Shown piece after piece: positions 58,388 through 64,000 of a DNA stretch of 64,000 bases (the stretch's first letter is position 1; each line of letters opens with the position of its first letter). Both the position numbers and the translations under genes were made by a program. The stretch comes from Bettongia penicillata ogilbyi (Eukaryota > Chordata > Mammalia > Diprotodontia > Potoroidae): contig JAJHZJ010000754.1 in NCBI GenBank assembly GCA_023548195.1, forward strand, positions 1,208,501-1,272,500, in the 5' to 3' direction. The notes under the pieces were generated by a model. That model had not been told where the DNA came from and did not search any database. It worked only from the letters and a program-made list of their open reading frames with translations.

Positions 58388-58615
58388 TTTCTTAACTTGG
58401 GGTCCCCTAGATTTCAGGAGGTCTGTGAACTTGGATGGGGAAAAAATTACATCTTCATTTTACTTACCTCTTACTGAATTTTCATCTTACTTAGAATCTC
58501 CATCCATTAAAAATGAAGGTAACAAGCTGTTCTTCTGAGAAGGGGCCCGTGGGCTTCAGTAGACTGCCAGAGGGGTTCATGACATAATGAAGGGGAAAAA
58601 ACCCTAGTCTGGGGG
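58388..58615. mobile_element. hAT-type non-autonomous element
   Basis: Begins 'agggtttcttaacttggggt' and ends with the inverse 'ggggaaaaaaccct'. The interior has 'ttctgagaaggggcccgtgg' and 'gactgccagaggggttcat', common to mammalian hAT miniatures. Confidence 0.7.
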
Positions 58616-59404
58616 ATGATGTGTCAGGTGGGAAGATTGGTAAGAAAATGGGGACAAGCACCATATTGGGCGGGAAAGTCTTGATGCGTTTTGAGCTATG
58701 TTGGTGTATGGAGTGCAGGGAGTGGCCCCATTGTTACTATCACAGATACAGGAATGATAATGCTGAGAAGTAGCTTGGCAGAATGAACATCAAGTTATCC
58801 TCAGAGTCAAAAAGGCAGGTTCAAGTCTCATCTCTGACCCATGCTGGAGGTGTGTTCCTGTGCAAATCACTTAACTCAGTGTCCTCAGGCACCTCTCTAG
58901 ACTATAAATTGCAGAGCAAATACCAATATGACTTGCTGGAGGAAGTTTGTTGCCTGAGAGTTCCCTATGCCAATGGAGTCCTCAGTCTAGCACATTCCAC
59001 TTTCACCCCTGACACTTCCTCTCCCAAGCCAGCCAGGTTCTTTGGGTTGTAGATAGAGTTAGGAAGGATCTGGGTGGTCATCTTTTCCAAATCCCTTCAT
59101 TTCACAAAGGGAGAAGCTGAGATCTGGAAAGCTGAAATGATTTCCCCAGGGTCACACAGGAATTATATGTGGTAAAGCAGCAATTCAAACTCAGGTTCTG
59201 ATCTGGGTAGTAAGGAAAGTGTTTATGAAACTGAGAACAAAATAGTTTAATTCTATACTCTTATTACTGACAGCAGTTATTATTATTGTCAGAACTGAGG
59301 CCGACCAACTTGATTTGATTCTGGAGGTTGGGTGGGGTGTGGAGAATTGAAGCCCAGAGAAGATATTAGGATCCTTCTCTCCCATTCTGCCGCCCAAGTC
59401 TTAC
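58616..59404. other. CUX2: CUX2 intron; no exon seen
   Basis: Holds a plus-strand SINE at about 58,765-58,900 and a minus MIR-like piece at about 59,060-59,195. Confidence 0.45.
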
Positions 59405-59593
59405 CTTTCTTCTCCATCTTCTTCATGTCTCGGAGTTTCTCCACATTGTGGGGGTCATTCAGCCAGAGCTGCATCCGCACAAAGGGCTCTCTGCCCTTCA
59501 GGCTAAGTTTGTGCCATGGTTTGGGGCGGGACAGGAGGTCAGACACTGAACCCTGTGTCAAGCCCAAGATGCTCTCCCCAAAGAGCCGCTGAC
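59405..59593 (-). CDS. CUX2: CUX2 exon: second half of CUT domain 3
   Basis: A 189-base exon with acceptor TAG (59,596-59,594) and donor GTAAG (from 59,404), phase 1 on both sides. It reads [20 protein letters not shown], then [17 protein letters not shown], then [18 protein letters not shown] and a basic end KKMEKK. The helix with [13 protein letters not shown] is the DNA-contacting POU-specific-like part of a CUT repeat. CUT3 works together with the homeodomain in sequence-specific binding. Highly conserved and intact. Confidence 0.97.
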
Positions 59594-60169
59594 CTATGTG
59601 TGGGAAGGGAGGACTCCATTAGGATCCTTAGAAGGCCCCTTCTAAGAGGGGGAGATGTGTATATTTCAGGGCACCCCTTCAGATCCCCACCCTCATCACT
59701 AGAGTTAATAAGGGCTGGTCTGGTCCAATATAAGCACCAAATAAGCTCATCCCCAGGGACCATTCTATTGGGCAGAAGGGAGGTTAATGACTATTAATTT
59801 AATGATGACTTTTTGTAAATTTTTTACAAATAAACAAGCAAATAAATGAACAAATGAATGAGCGACATCTTTAACTTGCTAAGGTATGCAACCCCCGCCC
59901 CTTTTAAAACTCACTCTCCTGTGGGGCAGGCAGTGCAGGTGACTGGTCCAGGCTCACATAGCTCAGATGCAGCGAGGATCGGAGCCCAGGGATCTGAGCT
60001 GCTTTTCTTTCCTCTGTTTTTGGTTTCCTCAGTTAATGAGGATCAGAGGCGGGACTCAGTCAGTTAATCAACAGGCACCTGGTCTCCAGACTCCAAGTCC
60101 ATAAAGGTCTGAATGCCTTCCTCATTGCCCCAGCGCTGGTCTGGGCTGATCTGGGCCAGCAGCATGGCA
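59594..60169. other. CUX2: CUX2 intron; no exon seen
   Basis: SINE-like phrases near 59,900-60,000; otherwise unassigned. Confidence 0.4.
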
Positions 60170-60345
60170 CAAAGACACGGGGTTTGGAGTCAGAGGAACT
60201 GGGCTTGAATTCTGCTGCTGTCATTTATGCTTTGTGTGACCTTGGGTCAGTCACTGCTTTGGACCTCAGTTCCCTCATTGTTAAAGGTTGGACCATATGG
60301 GGTCTAAGGTTCCTTTTGACTACAGAGCTATGAGTCTGTACGTGA
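60170..60345 (+). mobile_element. MIR-like SINE
   Basis: 'ggagtcagaggaactgggct', 'gtgaccttgggtcagtcact' and the tail 'ggtctaaggttccttttgac'. Confidence 0.75.
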
Positions 60346-60394
60346 AGGCAAAAAGTATAAAGTGCTTATTATGTGCCAGGCAGTATTCCATGTA

Positions 60395-61990
60395 CTGGGA
60401 ACACACATGGACACACACACACCTGCAATGCATGTACACACACAACATGCATGACACATACATACATGCACCACACCCATCACATACAGGCACACACATA
60501 CATACAATATACACACATGTAATACACATAAATACAGGCACACAACATATAAATACACAGTTGTTTAGACCTTTCAGTCATGTCCAACTCTCCATGACCC
60601 CATTTGGGGTTTTCTGGCAAAGGAGTGGTTTGCCATTTCCTTCTCCAGCTCATTTTACAGATGAGGAAACTGAGGCAAGCAGGGTGAAGTGACTTGACCA
60701 GGGCCACACAGCTAGTAAGTATCTGAGGCTGGATTTGAACTCAGGTTCTCCTGAGTCCAGATCTGGCATTCTATCCACTTTGCTACCTAGCTGCCCCAAA
60801 TACACAACACACACATAATATACATATATGCAAGCACACATATACATAAATACATGAACACACACATATAGACCAACGTAATAAACATGTATAATACATA
60901 CACACAATATACATTCATACAGGCACACACACATACACAATCTACACATATATGCTATATATGTATGTATATGTTTATATGTGTACACACATAGATATGC
61001 ACATAATACACACCCACAATACATGTAGACACAAATAATACACACATGCATGCACCACATATACATGTAATACACAAGGCGTATATTTACACACATGCAA
61101 TATGTAAACACACAATACATATACATGCAGAGACACACGTATACACAACACACATACACAACATACATATAGGCACACAATGCAATGCAAAATGCACATA
61201 AACAATACATAATTCATACATACAATGCACACAAGGCATATATATATACACACACAACACACATAAAATACACAGAGACACATAATACATACACACATAC
61301 AAAATGCACACACATAGCCATAGAAACATATACACATGCACAGCAATACCCTCATCATACAATACATAATACACAATGCACACACACGCAATACACAATA
61401 TATATACACACATATGCAATAACTAAACACACAATACACATATATCCAAGCACATACATAATAATATACATAATATATACAGATAAAAGCATATATACAA
61501 GCATAATACAATACATATAGGCACACATATACACATATAATACATATACACACTATACACACATAAATACATACACTCATACATACACCAGGCACACAGG
61601 TACACACAGGTACACACATACAGGTACACACATATAATATATACTATATATACAGCCAGGCACAAACATACACAATACTACACACATATACCTATAATAA
61701 ACTCACTATAATAATACACTCATCACATAATCCACATAGACACAGGTATGCACATACATACAAGTACACAACATACATACACACATACACATACATACAG
61801 GCACACACAGTACATACATACAGGTACACACATACATAATACACACATTATATATACATATATACACACATACATACACACAGACACAATACACACAGAG
61901 TATACACATACAAGCACACACATATACACATAATACACTCATCACACACATAATCCACATGCACACACGGACACACACACAGGTACACAC
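60395..61990. repeat. ~1.35-kb CA/ACAT-rich compound microsatellite, split by a SINE
   Basis: Two blocks, 60,395-60,560 and 60,798-61,990, of mixed CA, ACAT and TACA units ('cacatacatacaggcacaca'). On the CUX2 sense strand it reads TG/TGTA. The long Cys/Val/Tyr frames on the minus strand are artefacts. Confidence 0.95.
60561..60797 (-). mobile_element. Marsupial SINE with RTE-type tail inside the CA array
   Basis: Near complete: 'ttcagtcatgtccaactctc', 'ccatttggggttttctggca', 'gatgaggaaactgaggcaag' and 'ctacctagctgcccc'. Flanked by 'aaatacaca' on both sides (60,551-60,559 and 60,798-60,806), a possible target-site duplication, though the array itself contains such words. Confidence 0.9.
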
Positions 61991-62228
61991 ACACACAGTT
62001 CTCTGTGTCACTTAAACCCTCTGGTTTCCTCATCTGTAAAAGGAAAGCATTCCACAGGATTCGGTTTCAGGCCTTTGCAGTTCTGAGTCTGGGATGCAAG
62101 GGCCTGGTATCCAAGGGGACAACATCTCAAGAACAGGAGAGGGCATCTGTTGGAGACAGTGTCCACCACCTGATCAGGGAGCTCTGGAGCCCTGGGGTCA
62201 AGTTCAGGCTGTTCCCTCTTCTCCATAC

Positions 62229-62498
62229 CTAGATTATTGTCTGTCAGCACCTCCTTGACCTTCTTGGTGATGGCATAGGTATCCAGCTCAGGGGACATGG
62301 CCACAATCTCCTGAATCCCTCCGGGGGCCTGGTTGTTGGGGTATATCTTCCCACTGAGTGTGGAGCTGGAGCGGCCTTCGGGCTGCTGATTCTCTTTGCT
62401 GCTCTCCAGGGTCAGGCTCAGGGGCTCCTGGGAGCTCTTCTCAGGCTCCCCTGGGCTGGGTGGTGGGGATGGCGTAGACCGGGCTTCTCCTGGACTCA
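62229..62498 (-). CDS. CUX2: CUX2 exon: linker and first half of CUT domain 3
   Basis: A 270-base exon, acceptor CAG ending at 62,499 and donor GTATGG from 62,228, phase 1 on both sides. The first bases TG complete a codon from an exon beyond the window. The first 50 or so residues are a Ser/Pro/Glu-rich linker ([17 protein letters not shown], then [14 protein letters not shown]). CUT3 starts around [19 protein letters not shown] and continues [11 protein letters not shown], joining QRLFGES in the next exon. The four exons together give one uninterrupted frame of 519 residues, about the last third of CUX2. The linker is the least conserved part. Confidence 0.95.
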
Positions 62499-62700
62499 CT
62501 GTGGTGAGGCCCAGGGATACAGCAGGAGAGAGAAGTGGGAGAAACAGTGGAGAAAAGGAATGAACCGAGCATTTATGAAGTATTTACAATGAGCCAGGCC
62601 CAGTGTCAAGTGCTAGACGTATAAACAGCAAAGTCACGCAGCCCCTGCTTTCAGTGAGCTCACCTTCTAATGGGGAGTGGGGGGAAGGGAGAGAGACAGG

Positions 62701-62742
<42 letters not shown>

Positions 62743-64000
62743 CAGAGAGAGACAGAGAGACAGAGACAGAGAGACAGAGAGGCAGAGACAGAGACAGACA
62801 GAGACAGAGAGAGACAGAGAGAGACAGACAGACAGAGAGAAACAGAGAGAGACAGACAGACAGAGAGAAACAGAGAGAGAGACAGAGAGAGACAGAGACA
62901 GAGAGACAGAGACAGACAGAGAGGCAGAGACAGAGACAGAGAGAGACAGAGAGACAGACAGACAGAGAGAAACAGAGAGAGACACAGGCAGAGAGAGAGT
63001 CAGAGAGAGACAGGCAGAGACAGAGAGGCAGAGAGACAGGGAGAGAGAAATGAAGAGGAGTAGAAAGATGGAGAAAGCAGGAAGAGAGGGAGGGAGAGAC
63101 AGAGAGACTGAGAAATACAGAAGCAGAGACACGAACACAGAAAGAGACAGAGTGAAGGGGGAGTGCAGAGGGCCTAGGACAGTGTTGGCACTCCCCCCAG
63201 TGAGGGGGTGTCACATGGATGATGAGCCACTCGAGGACGCTGGGAAGCAGCAGTCAGACACATAAGGAGGAGAGCTGGGAGAGAGCAGCGTTATGAAACC
63301 CGAGGAAGGTGAGCCCACCCCTGAGCCAAGGGTGGGCAGCAGCACCACATGCAGCTAGGAGGAGAGAAGACCCAGCACATCTGGCAATTAAGAGAGGAGT
63401 TTTGGTCGAGTGATGAGGTTGGGATCCCCATGTCACAGGGCTAAGGATATATTGATAGAAGAGGAAGTGGAAGCAGAGTGTAGATGGCTTTTTCACACAG
63501 TAGGTGCTTAATAAAGGCTTCCTGTCTGATTAGATGATCCAATACATTATCTTACGGAAGACCCCAAGGTGAAGTAGACACTGTGGTTATTCCTATTCTA
63601 CAGATGAGAGACCAGAGGCTTAGATGAGCTGCCTGTGGTCACACAGCCTGTAGGCTTCTGGGGTAGGGTTCTAAGCCAGGTCACTGGCTTCCGGTGCTGA
63701 AATCCACCTGATACATCACTTTGCCTCCTTTCACTAAGTTCCCATTTTCATCTTGCATGGAAGATGACAGAAGACATTGTGACCCAGAATCAAGGGAGCT
63801 GTATGACCCTGGGTAAGTCACTTCCCTTCCTCGGGGGCTCAATTTCCCCATCTATAGATGGCATCGGAGGTCCTTTCTAGCTCTAGAGCTATGAACACAG
63901 GCCCCTCAGATCCCTCAGTGAGGAGGACTTTGGTTTCAGACACGGAGACAAAGCTGTAAAGCTGACCCTTGAAGTCCTGTTGCCTCGGTAACCCTTTTTC
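62499..64000. other. CUX2: CUX2 intron, upstream part in the window
   Basis: A short L2-like scrap at about 62,560-62,670, a purine array, then MIR-like pieces at about 63,490-63,690 and 63,770-63,900. The next upstream CUX2 exon was not found and must lie beyond 64,000. Confidence 0.7.
62690..63060. repeat. (GA)n/(CAGAGA)n purine-rich microsatellite
   Basis: A pure GA start (about 62,706-62,732), then 'gacagagagacagagaga'-type hexamer and octamer blocks. Arg/Glu/Thr and Ser/Leu/Val frames across it are artefacts. Confidence 0.95.

Noticed and set aside
60320..62033. Cys/Val/Tyr-rich membrane-like frames on the minus strand
   Set aside because: Translation of the CA/ACAT microsatellite; no unique sequence.
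62584..63265. Frames of 184-220 codons (Ser/Leu/Val and Arg/Glu/Thr)
   Set aside because: Translation of the GA/CAGA array on either strand.

Overview
The window is nuclear DNA of a vertebrate, almost certainly a marsupial. It is full of short interspersed elements with the metatherian consensus: a head 'gggcagctaggtggc', 'ctgagttcaaat', 'tgtgtgaccctgggcaag', and a tail of either BovB/RTE type or a second LINE type. These sit among L2, MIR, L3/CR1, L1 and small hAT elements. Coding density is very low. There is no operon, CRISPR array or other prokaryotic feature. I cannot name the species; opossums and the Australian orders share these repeats.

Two protein-coding genes are supported and they converge. 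PHETA1 (FAM109A/Ses1, an endosomal PH-domain adaptor) is on the + strand. A CpG island at about 11.27-12.26 kb probably holds its promoter and a non-coding first exon. An intron of about 19 kb follows, then one coding exon at 31,286-32,017 and a long candidate 3' UTR ending near the AATAAA at 36,056. CUX2 (cut-like homeobox 2) is on the - strand and only its 3' part is present. Its four last coding exons, at 62,229-62,498, 59,405-59,593, 56,242-56,515 and 51,248-52,076, encode the third CUT domain, the homeodomain and the C-terminal tail. They splice into one continuous 519-residue frame. The 3' UTR probably ends near 48.84 kb. The tail-to-tail PHETA1/CUX2 arrangement is the one known from human 12q24.

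Layout: 1-11 kb, intergenic, with an L1 end, a hAT miniature element, a 33-bp minisatellite with higher-order structure, and many SINEs and L2 pieces. 11.3-31.3 kb, PHETA1 promoter and intron, holding a 7SL RNA pseudogene, a long L2, a 590-bp GA tract and an ORF1-only L1 (HAL1-like). 31.3-36.1 kb, PHETA1 coding and 3' exon. 36-48.8 kb, intergenic, with two fragments of a LINE whose reverse transcriptase is RTE-like (one of them internally inverted), L3/CR1 pieces and a young SINE with an intact target-site duplication. 48.8-64 kb, the CUX2 3' end, with introns carrying an L1 end and several long microsatellites.

I found no undescribed gene system. The most informative observations concern repeats. 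A retroposon 3' tail appears to have been amplified into 33-bp tandem arrays more than once in this window. Two SINE types carry tails matching two different LINE types. One LINE shows an inversion compatible with twin priming. Repeat boundaries were read by eye and are good to about 5-30 bases unless stated.
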